DNA of 64,000 nt from JASGDN01 sp049841275 (GTDB lineage: Bacteria > Chloroflexota > Chloroflexia > Thermomicrobiales > UBA6265): the NCBI GenBank assembly GCA_049841275.1, contig JASGDN010000090.1:1-64000 (forward strand), written 5' to 3'. Positions 42,962 through 51,835 of the stretch are shown here, in pieces. The position numbers and the translations under genes were made by a program. The notes beneath the pieces were generated by a model, which saw only the letters and a program-made list of their open reading frames with translations, was not told the origin of the DNA and ran no database searches. How positions within the stretch are numbered: position 1 is the stretch's first letter; every line of letters starts with the position of its first letter.

Positions 42962-44242
42962 ATGCAGAACCGGGCGGTGCCCCCAGCGGTCTGGCGGAAT
43001 GCTGCGTTCCAGCGGATCTTCACAGCCCAGCTTCTCGCCGAGCTGGGCGCCCAGATCAGTTTTCTCGCCGTGCCCCTCGTCGCGAGCACGCTGCTCGGCG
43101 CGTCTCCCCTGCAGATGGGGATGCTTACCGCGACGAATGCACTCCCGCCGCTCCTCCTCGGACTCCATGCCGGGGTCTTCATCGACCGCCGCCCCAAGCG
43201 GCCGATTCTGCTTGCCACGGATATCGCCCGCATGGCGCTGATCGGGGTCGCCCCTATCGCCTGGCTCGGCGGCTGGCTTTCCCTCAATGTGCTGATCGCC
43301 GTCTCGCTTGCCATCGGCGCCTGCTCACTGCTGTTCCAGATTGCGTATCAGGCCTTCCTCCCGACGATCCTCCCTCGCGATGTCCTGCTTCGTGCCAACA
43401 GCACACTCGAACTGTCCCGGACCGCCGCCGAGCTTGCCGGGCCGGGAATAAGCGGCTGGCTGATCGGCCTCGTTTCCGCTCCGGGCGCGCTCCTGGCCAA
43501 CGCCGCCACCTATCTGGGATCGGCGCTCGTCCTGAAGGGCTTGCCCTCGGACCCGGCTCCGGTTCCCTCACCTTCAACAACCAGCTCGCTGCGCCAGGAC
43601 ATCAGGGCCGGGATAACCGTCCTGCTCAACGATCCCGGTCTCCGCGCGATGACGATCGGTGGGGCGCTGCTCGAATTCTTCAACGCGATGATCGAGGCAC
43701 TCTTGGTCCTCTTCGTCACCCGGACGCTTGGACTGCATCCCGCCACGATTGGCGTCATATTCACGGTGGGCGGTCTGGGCTTCGCACTCGGTGCGTTCTT
43801 CCCCGACCGCATCGCCCGCACGGTCGGAGTCGGCAAGGCAACCATCCTCGCCCTCGCACTCGTGGGCCTGAGCGACCTGATCGTCCCGTTCGCGCACGGC
43901 CCGCTCGTGATAGTCGTCATCATGCTTGTCATCGCCCAGTTCGCATTCGGCGTCGGCCTCATCATCTTCAAGGTCAACCGGGCAACCGTCCGCCAGGCGC
44001 TGGTTCCCATGGGACTCCAGGGGCGGGCGACGGCCACCATGCGCGTGGCATCGGCGAGCCTGATCCCGATCGGCGCCCTGGCCGGAGGAATCGCCGGCGC
44101 CGGGTTGGGCCTTCGCGAAACGCTGGTCCTTGCCGCGCTCGGGGAACTTGGAGCCGTCGCCTGGCTCCTGCGAACGCCATTCAGCGGCATGACCCGCATC
44201 GACGACAACGCCGCCAACGCTGCTTCCAGTGCCGGAAACTGA
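42962..44242 (+). CDS. MFS transporter
   Basis: A 426-residue major-facilitator permease with 12 predicted helices, of the enterobactin-exporter-like MFS_3 type. The loop 2-3 motif reads HAGVFIDRRPKRPILLATD, the family pattern GxxxDRxxrr. Substrate unknown; export is more likely than import. The ATG lies shortly after a GGAGG site. A 105-base gap separates it from the exporter pair that follows. Confidence 0.85.
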   Translation: MQNRAVPPAVWRNAAFQRIFTAQLLAELGAQISFLAVPLVASTLLGASPLQMGMLTATNALPPLLLGLHAGVFIDRRPKRPILLATDIARMALIGVAPIAWLGGWLSLNVLIAVSLAIGACSLLFQIAYQAFLPTILPRDVLLRANSTLELSRTAAELAGPGISGWLIGLVSAPGALLANAATYLGSALVLKGLPSDPAPVPSPSTTSSLRQDIRAGITVLLNDPGLRAMTIGGALLEFFNAMIEALLVLFVTRTLGLHPATIGVIFTVGGLGFALGAFFPDRIARTVGVGKATILALALVGLSDLIVPFAHGPLVIVVIMLVIAQFAFGVGLIIFKVNRATVRQALVPMGLQGRATATMRVASASLIPIGALAGGIAGAGLGLRETLVLAALGELGAVAWLLRTPFSGMTRIDDNAANAASSAGN

Positions 44243-44347
44243 TGCACGCGATGCCCACCACCGGTCGCCCATCCCGGAAGATCGTGGGATACTGCCCGGC
44301 GGGTGCCAGATCCGCCCAGACAGGATTGTGGAGCGCAGGGGGACCGG

Positions 44348-45190
44348 GTGAGTATCGAACTGTTTGTCGTCGTGATGTTCCTCTCGGCGATTGGCGCCGG
44401 CATGCTGGGGTCGCTCGTCGGACTCGGTGGGGGCATCCTCATCGTGCCGATCCTGACGATTGGCTTCGGGGTGGACATCCACCTCGCCATCGGCGCCAGC
44501 ATCATCTCCGTCATCGCGACCTCCAGCGGGGCCGCCGCCGCCTTCGTCCGCGACCACATGACCAATATCCGCGTGGCGATGCTGCTTGAACTCGCAACCT
44601 CGTTCGGCGCGGTCAGCGGTGCCATCGTCGCCGCCTGGATCAATCCGAAGATCCTCTTCTTCCTCTTCGGCGGCATCCTCCTCTTCTCCGTCTTCCCGAT
44701 GATCAAGAAACTGGGCGAAGAGATTCCGAAGGGCGTCGTCAACGACGCGTGGGCCGACAAGCTGCGCCTGAACAGCTACTATCCCGACCGCAAGCATGGG
44801 ATCGTCGCCTACAACGTGACGCGTGTGCCGCTCGGTTTCATCATGATGTACATCGCCGGCGTCGTCTCCGGCCTGCTCGGCATCGGCTCCGGCGCCCTGA
44901 AGGTGCTGGCGATGGACACTGCCATGCGCCTGCCGATCAAGGTCTCCAGCGCCACCAGCAACTTCATGATCGGCGTCACCGCAGCGGCCAGCTCCGGCAT
45001 CTACTTCTGGCGCGGCGACATCGTCCCGGAGATCGCCGCCCCGGTGGCGCTCGGCGTCCTCGCCGGGGCGACGCTCGGTGCGCGCCTGCTCGTCCGCTTC
45101 CGCAGCGAGACGATTCGCCGCATTTTCATCGTGGTCCTGGCGATCGTCGCCGTGCAGATGTTCCTGAAGGGTCTGGGGGTGGTCGCATGA
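44348..45190 (+). CDS. TauE/SafE-family sulfite exporter-like permease
   Basis: A 280-residue permease with about 8 helices in two inverted halves. The N-terminal motif GSLVGLGGGILIVPILTIGF and the second-half VSGLLGIGSGALKVLAMD are the TauE/SafE repeats. GTG at 44348 follows a GGGGG run. It overlaps the next gene by 4 bases (ATGA). Members export sulfite, sulfonates or organic anions; the substrate is not assignable. Confidence 0.87.
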   Translation: MSIELFVVVMFLSAIGAGMLGSLVGLGGGILIVPILTIGFGVDIHLAIGASIISVIATSSGAAAAFVRDHMTNIRVAMLLELATSFGAVSGAIVAAWINPKILFFLFGGILLFSVFPMIKKLGEEIPKGVVNDAWADKLRLNSYYPDRKHGIVAYNVTRVPLGFIMMYIAGVVSGLLGIGSGALKVLAMDTAMRLPIKVSSATSNFMIGVTAAASSGIYFWRGDIVPEIAAPVALGVLAGATLGARLLVRFRSETIRRIFIVVLAIVAVQMFLKGLGVVA

Positions 45191-45621
45191 GTCAGCGTCA
45201 GTCAGTCTCGTCCGCCGCCCTGCCGAACGATCCGGAAGCGCAGGAGCAGCGTTCGATGGAAGTCTGGGTGAGCTACACCCTGCGCATCGGCGTGAGCATT
45301 GCCGCCATCGTGATCCTCCTCGGGATAATCCTCTACGTGATCCAGGGATCGTCGGGCGCCGGTCACCTCCAGTCGCTCGACAACCTGAAACCCGGCCAGA
45401 AGAACACGATCGACGTCAGCTGGTCGTCGATCGGGCGCGGCCTGAAGGACGGGCAATCCATCGCCGTCATCCAGGCTGGCTTGCTGATCCTGCTGCTGAC
45501 GCCGGTGACGCGCGTCGCCCTGACGTTGCTGCTCTTCCTGCGCGACCGCGACCGCATCTTTGCGATCGTCACCGCCATTGTCCTGACGATCCTCCTGCTC
45601 GGCTTCTTCGGGATCGTGTAG
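45187..45621 (+). CDS. DUF1634 membrane protein
   Basis: A 144-residue protein with three helices (about 32-50, 97-117 and 124-143) and an outside loop between the first two. DUF1634 genes are usually found next to TauE/SafE permeases, as here with a 4-base overlap; it is presumably an accessory subunit. This start, not the longer frame, has the family N-terminus (EVWVSYTLRIGVSIAAIVIL). Confidence 0.85.
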   Translation: MSQRQSVSSAALPNDPEAQEQRSMEVWVSYTLRIGVSIAAIVILLGIILYVIQGSSGAGHLQSLDNLKPGQKNTIDVSWSSIGRGLKDGQSIAVIQAGLLILLLTPVTRVALTLLLFLRDRDRIFAIVTAIVLTILLLGFFGIV

Positions 45622-45675
45622 CTGTCACTCCCCATTGCCAGCGCAAAACCGCATACCGCCATGCAGGCATCAGGA

Positions 45676-45701
45676 AAATACGCGGATTGAAATGCGTATT
45701 T
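45676..45701 (+). terminator. Weak AT-rich hairpin after the exporter pair
   Basis: AAATACGC and GCGTATTT form an 8-bp stem with a 10-base loop, followed by a short T/C run. It lies 55 bases after the DUF1634 stop. Confidence 0.5.
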
Positions 45702-45807
45702 CTCCCCATACCCGAGACAGGAAGGCCGTCCCTATGCTGAAAGGACACCTTTGGCGACGGGATCCCTTTGGCCGGCCCGCCGCAAGCCAGAAGCCCTGGA
45801 GGTCCTC

Positions 45808-46470
45808 ATGTCGCTGTCTCACGATCTGCAGGAGTTCACCGACCTCGTCGATCCACGCCACACGATGCTGCTCGTCGTCGATGTCCAGCCCCTGTTCACG
45901 TCCATGCCGCTGCAACCGCCGCTGACCGATGTCCTCCCCGCCATCCGCAGCACGATCGACTCGTCTCGCGAGTTGGGGATCCCGCGGACCTTCATCCGCC
46001 ATATCATCACGGAGGAAGGCCGCACCGATGTCTGGCAACGCCAGATCCCACCCGATCTCCTCACACTGCTCGCTCCCAGCGCCCCAACGAGCGACTTCGA
46101 TCCGTCATTCCTGCCCCAGCCCGGCGATCTCGTCATCGACAAGCCAACCTACAGCGCCTTCGTCCGGACCGATCTGGCCGACCTTCTGCGCGAACGTGGA
46201 ATCCGGACCGTCGTCGCCGTCGGCCTCACCACCGACATCTGTGTCAGCAGTACCGTCCGCGACGCCTTTCACCACGGGTTCCACACCGTGACGCTCTCCG
46301 ACTGCACGGCGGAGCAGACCATGACCCGCCACGAGGCCGGGCTTGCGTCGCTGGCCGCCAATTTCGGCGAGGTCCGTACCTCCGTCGAGGTCATCGCGGC
46401 ATGGCATTCGACGCATCGAGATCGTAGTTCCATCCTGGGTCGCGAGATGTCCAAGCCTCGACTCTCTTGA
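45808..46470 (+). CDS. Isochorismatase-family cysteine hydrolase
   Basis: A 220-residue hydrolase. The catalytic Asp lies in LLVVDVQPLF, the Lys in VIDKPTYSAF and the Cys in VGLTTDICVSSTVRDAFHHG, the full catalytic triad of the superfamily. The ATG at 45808 follows TGGAGG. It is only distantly related to the hydrolase at 15315-15890. Substrate unknown. Confidence 0.88.
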   Translation: MSLSHDLQEFTDLVDPRHTMLLVVDVQPLFTSMPLQPPLTDVLPAIRSTIDSSRELGIPRTFIRHIITEEGRTDVWQRQIPPDLLTLLAPSAPTSDFDPSFLPQPGDLVIDKPTYSAFVRTDLADLLRERGIRTVVAVGLTTDICVSSTVRDAFHHGFHTVTLSDCTAEQTMTRHEAGLASLAANFGEVRTSVEVIAAWHSTHRDRSSILGREMSKPRLS

Positions 46471-46599
46471 GGACATTGGCGGTCGTGTGTATCCGGACCG
46501 ACACGCATGGCCGCGATTTGACCGCGATTCACGGCGACGATGAGCGCGCCGACCGCCTCGATCTCCCCAATGCCCCACGCGGCCATGCCGTTGCCCTGA

Positions 46600-47179
46600 T
46601 CAGTCCGCCTCGTCCCTCACGCCCAGGTGGGGACCAGACCGTTCGCCGTCACTCCAGACCAGGTCCTTCGGAAACGTGAACGTCACCTGGGTCCCGTCCT
46701 TTGCCAGCAATCCGTTCTCGACCGAGGGCACCTCTTCGATCAGGTTTGGGATCAACGTGCCGTCTGGCAGGATGTACATCAGCGGCTCGATCACCGGTGC
46801 GGCGGCGATCCAGTCCGCAGTCGATCGCGCGCTGTACGTGGCGGCACCGACCGGGGCACTCGCGACGAGAATCCGGAGTTCTTTCCCCACTCCTTGCGCT
46901 GGCAGAGGGCCACAAAGACACTCGCCGCACTGCACTCGCGACGAGAATCCGGAGTTCTTTCCCCACTCCTCTGACCTGGCGCTGGGTGCCGGCGTCCGGA
47001 GCTTGCCCACCTGTTGCCGCCGCCAGGACATGGGCAGCCGGACCCGATGCCGAGCCAAGGGACAGGATGCCGGGCAGCACTACCCCGGCCGCAAGGCCAT
47101 GCCTGACCAGCGCCCGCCGGGAAAACGAATACGCATCCAGCCAGTTCGGACCGAAAGAGCTGGGACCATGCGATTTCAT
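46600..47179 (-). pseudogene. Peptide ABC-transporter substrate-binding protein, decayed
   Basis: The start carries a twin-arginine signal (FSRRALVRHGLAAGVVLPGI). Its continuation GKELRILVAS... appears in one frame, and then in another frame as GKELRILVASAPVGAATYSA followed by APVIEPLMYILPDGTLIPNL, LLAKDGTQVTFTFPKDLVWS and a stop soon after DGE. This is the N-terminal quarter of a DppA/OppA-type binding protein (normally over 500 residues). The frame break is a 76-base insertion flanked by a 39-base direct repeat (separate entry). The 3' part is missing, so the gene is inactive. No partner permeases are adjacent. Confidence 0.82.
46856..46970. repeat. 39-bp direct repeat inside the decayed binding-protein gene
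   Basis: The unit GCACTCGCGACGAGAATCCG... occupies 46856-46894 and again 46932-46970, identical over 39 bases, with period 76. As 76 is not a multiple of three, the duplication shifts the frame. Confidence 0.9.
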
Positions 47180-47386
47180 ACGGGATATACTCCCTCGTAC
47201 GGAGATGGATCGGACGCACCGTTGGCGAAGCCCGCCGCTGTCCCTCCATCCTCGCCTTCCCGAAACACCCGGTCATTCGGCAATCGACGTAATCACGCGC
47301 AAATCCGTCCAGGCCGGCTACGTCAATCGCCGTATCGAGCCTGTCCGCGTCGTCGCACCGTCCTTCGCTTCTGCCGGAGTCTGACG

Positions 47387-49705
47387 ATGGGTCTGTCGCT
47401 CCCCGACCTGCCATCCTCCGATCCATCTTCACGCCTCCCCCGCCCGCTCTCAGGCTTTGTCGGACGGGATCGGGACATCGCGACCCTCGCGGCATTGCTC
47501 ACGGATATCCGGACCCGGCTCCTCACGATCACCGGCCCTGGCGGCATCGGCAAGACCCGCCTCGCCCTCGAATGCGCGGAGACCCTGGGCGATGCCTTCC
47601 CCGGCGGCATCGTCTTCGTGTCGCTCGCCCCGGTCAACGATCCTGCCCTCGTCCCCGCCGCCATCGCCCAGGCATTCCACCTCGAACCCCGATCCGATGT
47701 CGCCGCCACCGATGCCCTTCATGCCGCGATCGAGCATCAGCCGCTCCTCCTCGTGCTCGACAACTGCGAACATCTGATGCCGGCCGCGCTTCTCTTCGCC
47801 GACCTGCTCCTGGCACACCCCTCCCTGACCATCCTCGCCACCAGCCGCACGCGCCTCGACCTCAGCGGCGAGTACGTCTTCACCCTCGACCCCCTTTTCG
47901 CCGACGATGCGCGAGCCCTCTTCCTCAGCCGGGCGGCGGCGTCCACGTCGCGTCAGGTTCGCACCGACGACCCGGCGATGATCGACGCCATCTGCACCCG
48001 GCTCGACCGCATCCCCCTCGCGATCGAACTCGCCGCCGCCCGCACCGCCACCCTTCCTCCCGCGGCCCTGCTCGAACGGCTCACGCATCCCCTGAGCCTG
48101 CTCCGCAATGGCCCGCGCGATCTCCCCCCCCGCCAGCAGACGATGCGCGACACCATCGCCTGGAGCTACGACCTGCTCGACGAGGCACAACGAGCAGCCT
48201 TCCGCCGGCTCTCGGTCTTCACAGGCGGCTTTACCCTGGAAGGAGCCCAGGCCGTGTTGGGCGGCGAATCGGATGCGCTCGACGTGATCGAGTTTTTGGT
48301 GGACAGCAGCTTCGTCGTACCGATGGCAAGCGAGTCCGGCCAACCCCGCTTCACGATGCTGGAATCGATCCGCCAGTTCGGGGTGGAATTGCTGGCCGCC
48401 ACCGGCGACGGCGATGCCGTCCGCGCCGCCCATGCCGACTGGCTGATTCGCCTCACGGAAAGCGTCATTCCCCTCTACGATGGACCGCAGGTCTACACTG
48501 CGCTCGCCACGGTCACGGACGAGATGAGCAACGTCCGATCCGCCCTCACCTGGACCCTCGGCCGAGACGATGGCGAACGGGCCAACCGCCTGGCCGGAAA
48601 CGTCTGGCGGGTCTGGGCGCGCGGCGAAGCCCGTTGGCTCTCCGGCCATCCCTGGCGGGACCTGTGGATGGAAGGCAGCGACTGGACCGAACGCGCCCTT
48701 GCCCTGCGCGATGGCGTTCCCCTGCCCCACCTCGTCGAATCCCTGATCGGGATCGGCCAGTTGCTCACCACCCTCGGTGAAGCCGACCGCGCCGCGCCGT
48801 ATGCCGAGGAACTCCTCGCCCGGTCACGCACCGAGGGGCATTACTACGGGGAATACTGGGCTCACCTCACCCTGGCCGAAATCGCGCGCCAACGCGACGA
48901 CCGCTCCCTGGCCATGCAGGAGGCGCACGCGGCGCTGGAGATGGCGCCGAGGGTCCGGAATCCCGGGAACCAGCTCGCGGGAGCCGAGATCGCCCTGGGC
49001 CAACTCCACCTGCTGTGGGGAAGCCCCACCGCCGCCGAACCGCATCTGGCTGCCGCCCTGGTCGCCGGACGTGAAAGCCAGAACTCTCGGCATATCGCGG
49101 TGGCGGCCTTCCTGCTCGGCCAGGCCTATATCCTGCTGGATCAACCCGAACCCGCCATCGCCCACGCGCTCCTCGTCTTCCAGCACGTGGAAGCCCTCCA
49201 CGACTACGCCCATTTCCAGGGCCCGACGCTGACCATTGCGCGGGCCGCCCTGCGCATCGGACATCCCCGCCTGGCCGTTCGGCTCTGTGCCTACGCGGCG
49301 ACCCTGCCCCATCAATACACCTCGGTGGATATCGACGAACCGTTGCTGGCGCCATTCCACGCACAATTGCCCGAGCCCGCCTTTTCGCAGGAATGGGGCA
49401 CGGGCTCGCACCTCTCCCTCGACGAGGTGAAGGCAATCGCCGAACGGCTCCTCGACACGCCCGATCGCGAGATGGACAACGATGCTGCCGAGCAGCCGGC
49501 TCCGGCTGCGCAGTCGATCCTCTCGCCGCGCGAAGTCGATGTCGCACGCCTGCTGGTGGCGGGGCACACGAACCGGGAGATCGCTGGAACGCTCTTCATC
49601 AGTGTCCGCACGGCGGAGAAGCACGTGCTCAACATCATGGGCAAACTGGGGGTCAGCTCGCGGACGGAGATCGTCGCGTGGGCGGTCCGTCACGGGATCG
49701 GATAG
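47387..49705 (+). CDS. LuxR-family regulator with NB-ARC-like ATPase and TPR region
   Basis: A 772-residue regulator of the STAND/MalT-AfsR-like type. Residues near 45-60 carry the P-loop ITGPGGIGKTRLALE, and LLLVLDNCEHL is Walker B. Winged-helix and helical linker sequence follows (about 230-330), then tandem TPR-type helices (about 390-680: RAAPYAEELLARS, AALEMAPR). The C-terminal LuxR helix-turn-helix is LSPREVDVARLLVAGHTNRE with VRTAEKHVLNIMGKLGV. It would bind DNA after sensing a ligand or partner through the TPRs. ATG at 47387 follows GCCGGAG. Confidence 0.88.
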   Translation: MGLSLPDLPSSDPSSRLPRPLSGFVGRDRDIATLAALLTDIRTRLLTITGPGGIGKTRLALECAETLGDAFPGGIVFVSLAPVNDPALVPAAIAQAFHLEPRSDVAATDALHAAIEHQPLLLVLDNCEHLMPAALLFADLLLAHPSLTILATSRTRLDLSGEYVFTLDPLFADDARALFLSRAAASTSRQVRTDDPAMIDAICTRLDRIPLAIELAAARTATLPPAALLERLTHPLSLLRNGPRDLPPRQQTMRDTIAWSYDLLDEAQRAAFRRLSVFTGGFTLEGAQAVLGGESDALDVIEFLVDSSFVVPMASESGQPRFTMLESIRQFGVELLAATGDGDAVRAAHADWLIRLTESVIPLYDGPQVYTALATVTDEMSNVRSALTWTLGRDDGERANRLAGNVWRVWARGEARWLSGHPWRDLWMEGSDWTERALALRDGVPLPHLVESLIGIGQLLTTLGEADRAAPYAEELLARSRTEGHYYGEYWAHLTLAEIARQRDDRSLAMQEAHAALEMAPRVRNPGNQLAGAEIALGQLHLLWGSPTAAEPHLAAALVAGRESQNSRHIAVAAFLLGQAYILLDQPEPAIAHALLVFQHVEALHDYAHFQGPTLTIARAALRIGHPRLAVRLCAYAATLPHQYTSVDIDEPLLAPFHAQLPEPAFSQEWGTGSHLSLDEVKAIAERLLDTPDREMDNDAAEQPAPAAQSILSPREVDVARLLVAGHTNREIAGTLFISVRTAEKHVLNIMGKLGVSSRTEIVAWAVRHGIG

Positions 49706-49720
49706 CGGCATCGAGGCCGG

Positions 49721-50551
49721 TCAGCTCCTGCGTTCCAGGTCGCCATCTTCCGTCCACGCCGGGTCGGCGGTCAGGATAGTCCGGCGGACGATCAGCATCA
49801 GCACGCCAGCGCCGACCAGCGCGAAGCTGAACCAGAACGCCGCCGGCAGTGGCCCGATGTAGAGGCTGTCCGTCCGGATACGCTCGATGATGTATCGAGC
49901 AATCCCGTACGCGATAAGGTAGATCCACGCCACATCGCCCGGCCGCAGCCAGCGCAGCTTCGGCGCGCGCAGCACCAGCCACCCCAGCACCACGGCGTTC
50001 GCCACGTCGAACAGCGACTCGTAGAGGAAGGTGGGGTGGAACGTGGCGAACTGCTCGTACCTAGGAGGACGGTGCGCCGGGTCGATCCTCACCGCCCACG
50101 GCAACGTGCTCGGCGTGCCGAAGGCCTCCTGGTTCGCCCAGTTCCCCCAGCGCCCAATCGCCTGACCCAACGCCAGCCCCGGCACCATCACGTCAAACCA
50201 GCGGAAGACCGGCTGCTCGCGCCGCAGGCAGTACACGACGGTCGTCGTCACCCCGGCCACAATCGCGCCGTGGATCGTCATCCCGCCGAGCCGGACATTG
50301 AATGCTTCCTCCGGATGCTGCATGTAGAAGTGGAACTTCAGCAGCACGTAGTAGGCGCGCGCGCCGATCAGGCCGACAATGACGATCCACGGCACCATGT
50401 CGAGCAGGAAGTCGGGATCGAGATCGCGCCGTTTCGCCAACCAGGCCGCCAGGCCGATACCGCAGACCATCCCGAGCAGGATGAAGATCGCGTACCAGCG
50501 GATATCCAGCGGGCCGATGGTGATGGCAACAGGAGAGGAAGGACTCGGCAT
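49721..50551 (-). CDS. lgt: Prolipoprotein diacylglyceryl transferase
   Basis: A 276-residue integral membrane enzyme transferring diacylglycerol to the lipobox Cys of prolipoproteins. About seven helices are seen; the signature GQAIGRWGNWANQEAFG is the Lgt motif (GRxGNxxNxE), and RLGGMTIHGAIVAG is the conserved His-containing segment. It is tail to tail with the LuxR-type regulator, 15 bases apart. There is no lsp nearby. Confidence 0.93.
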   Translation of the reverse strand: MPSPSSPVAITIGPLDIRWYAIFILLGMVCGIGLAAWLAKRRDLDPDFLLDMVPWIVIVGLIGARAYYVLLKFHFYMQHPEEAFNVRLGGMTIHGAIVAGVTTTVVYCLRREQPVFRWFDVMVPGLALGQAIGRWGNWANQEAFGTPSTLPWAVRIDPAHRPPRYEQFATFHPTFLYESLFDVANAVVLGWLVLRAPKLRWLRPGDVAWIYLIAYGIARYIIERIRTDSLYIGPLPAAFWFSFALVGAGVLMLIVRRTILTADPAWTEDGDLERRS

Positions 50552-50618
50552 TACAAGGTCCCGATCATCGGTAGCGGACTATCAAATGGGCATTGGCCGC
50601 TTTCGCGTTTGCACAGCG

Positions 50619-50812
50619 CCCCTTGTCATGCTGGACTGTGCTTATGGCCAAATCCGAAAACGTTGCCCTGCTTGTAAGGGTGGTCCTGGTAATCGCCCGG
50701 GGTTTTGGCGGAGCGTGCCGGGCGATCACCAGGATCGCCCCTACGGGGAATGGCCGCTCTCTCGTGGCAACCAATAGAGACTCCGCTGTACTGACTGTAG
50801 GATGACAAGGGG
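50619..50812. mobile_element. MITE-like element with inverted ends and a central hairpin
   Basis: The ends are CCCCTTGTCAT (50619-50629) and its exact complement (50802-50812). Between them lies a 27-bp imperfect hairpin: GTAAGGGTGGTCCTGGT...CCCGG at 50674-50700 against 50718-50744. No protein is encoded in the 194 bases. This is the build of a small non-autonomous element; only one copy was found in the window. Confidence 0.5.
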
Positions 50813-50837
50813 TGTTGGGTTCGAGCGAAGCGTTCCG

Positions 50838-51827
50838 CTATCCAGCCAATCGCACACCAATGAACGTCGCGATTTCCTCGACGGATGGCAGCGCGGCGAT
50901 GGCGCCCGGCTTCGTCGTCGCGATCGCCCCGGCCGCCATCGCGAACCGGAGATCGTTGTCGGTCACCGTTCCCCAACCGCCGGCAATGAGCCGCGACAGC
51001 AGCGCCGCCGTGAAGGCATCGCCCGCACCGGTCGGTTCCACGGCACTCACCGCGAAGGCCGGATGCGCCGTCCACCGCCGTTCGCCGTCGATGACGCGCC
51101 GCGCCCGCACCTCGCGTCCGCCATCGGTGATGACCGCCACCGGCGCGCCATAGGTATCGAGCATCGGGATTGCGGTCTCCATCGTGCCGCTTCCCCACAA
51201 CGCTTCGGCATCGTCGAGGCTCAGCTTGATCACCGTCGCCTGCGCCATCAGCGGTTCGCAAGCCGCGCGCAAGGCAGCCAGGTCCGGCCAGAGCGTCGGT
51301 CGCACATTCACGTCGAAGACGAGCGGGATGCCTGCATCGACCGCGACTGTCACCGCATGCTCCACCGCCTCCCGCGAGGGAGACGCCGAAAGCGAGACCG
51401 ACCCGAACACGAGCGCCTCCACCCGGCCGGCGACCAGCCCGAGCGCATCGACATCCCCGGCCGCGAGCAGGCGATCGGCCATCCGCACGAGCCGGAAGCA
51501 GCCGTCCCCCCGCCGGTCCTTCCAGGCGTAGGCGATAGTCGTCTCGGCGTCCGCCGTCTGGCGGACGTGCGCCGTGTCGATCCCCTCTGCCTGCATGAGC
51601 GCGATCAGGCGGGCGCCGAACGGGTCCTGCCCGACGACGGACGCCATCACCGATGGGACGCCAAGCCGGGCGAGGCCGACCGCCACGTTCATGGGCGCCC
51701 CACCTTCACGGATGGTGAGCGTCCCGGCATTCGAGAGATCGGTACCAGAACCGGCAATCAGGTCGATCAGGCATTCGCCGATCGAGACGACCGGCTTGCG
51801 GGAGGAACTCGGCACAGCGGCAGCCAT
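50838..51827 (-). CDS. PfkB-family carbohydrate kinase
   Basis: A 329-residue ribokinase-superfamily kinase, most like fructokinases or 2-keto-3-deoxygluconate kinases. The N-terminal CLIDLIAG and GGAPMNVAVGLARLG (first PfkB signature) and VEPTGAGDAFTAALLSRLIA (second signature with the catalytic Asp of GAGD) are clear. ATG at 51827 or a TTG at 51839 overlapping the stop of the upstream gene are both possible; coordinates use ATG. It follows the RelA/SpoT gene with a few bases of overlap or spacing, so the genes are likely cotranscribed. Confidence 0.88.
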   Translation of the reverse strand: MAAAVPSSSRKPVVSIGECLIDLIAGSGTDLSNAGTLTIREGGAPMNVAVGLARLGVPSVMASVVGQDPFGARLIALMQAEGIDTAHVRQTADAETTIAYAWKDRRGDGCFRLVRMADRLLAAGDVDALGLVAGRVEALVFGSVSLSASPSREAVEHAVTVAVDAGIPLVFDVNVRPTLWPDLAALRAACEPLMAQATVIKLSLDDAEALWGSGTMETAIPMLDTYGAPVAVITDGGREVRARRVIDGERRWTAHPAFAVSAVEPTGAGDAFTAALLSRLIAGGWGTVTDNDLRFAMAAGAIATTKPGAIAALPSVEEIATFIGVRLAG

Positions 51828-51835
51828 CTGGATGT

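Noticed and set aside
46269..46586. Minus-strand frame beginning MAAWGIGEIEAVGALIVAV
   Set aside because: It overlaps the end of the isochorismatase-like gene in antisense and breaks into Arg/Ser-rich sequence; possibly a remnant but not supportable.
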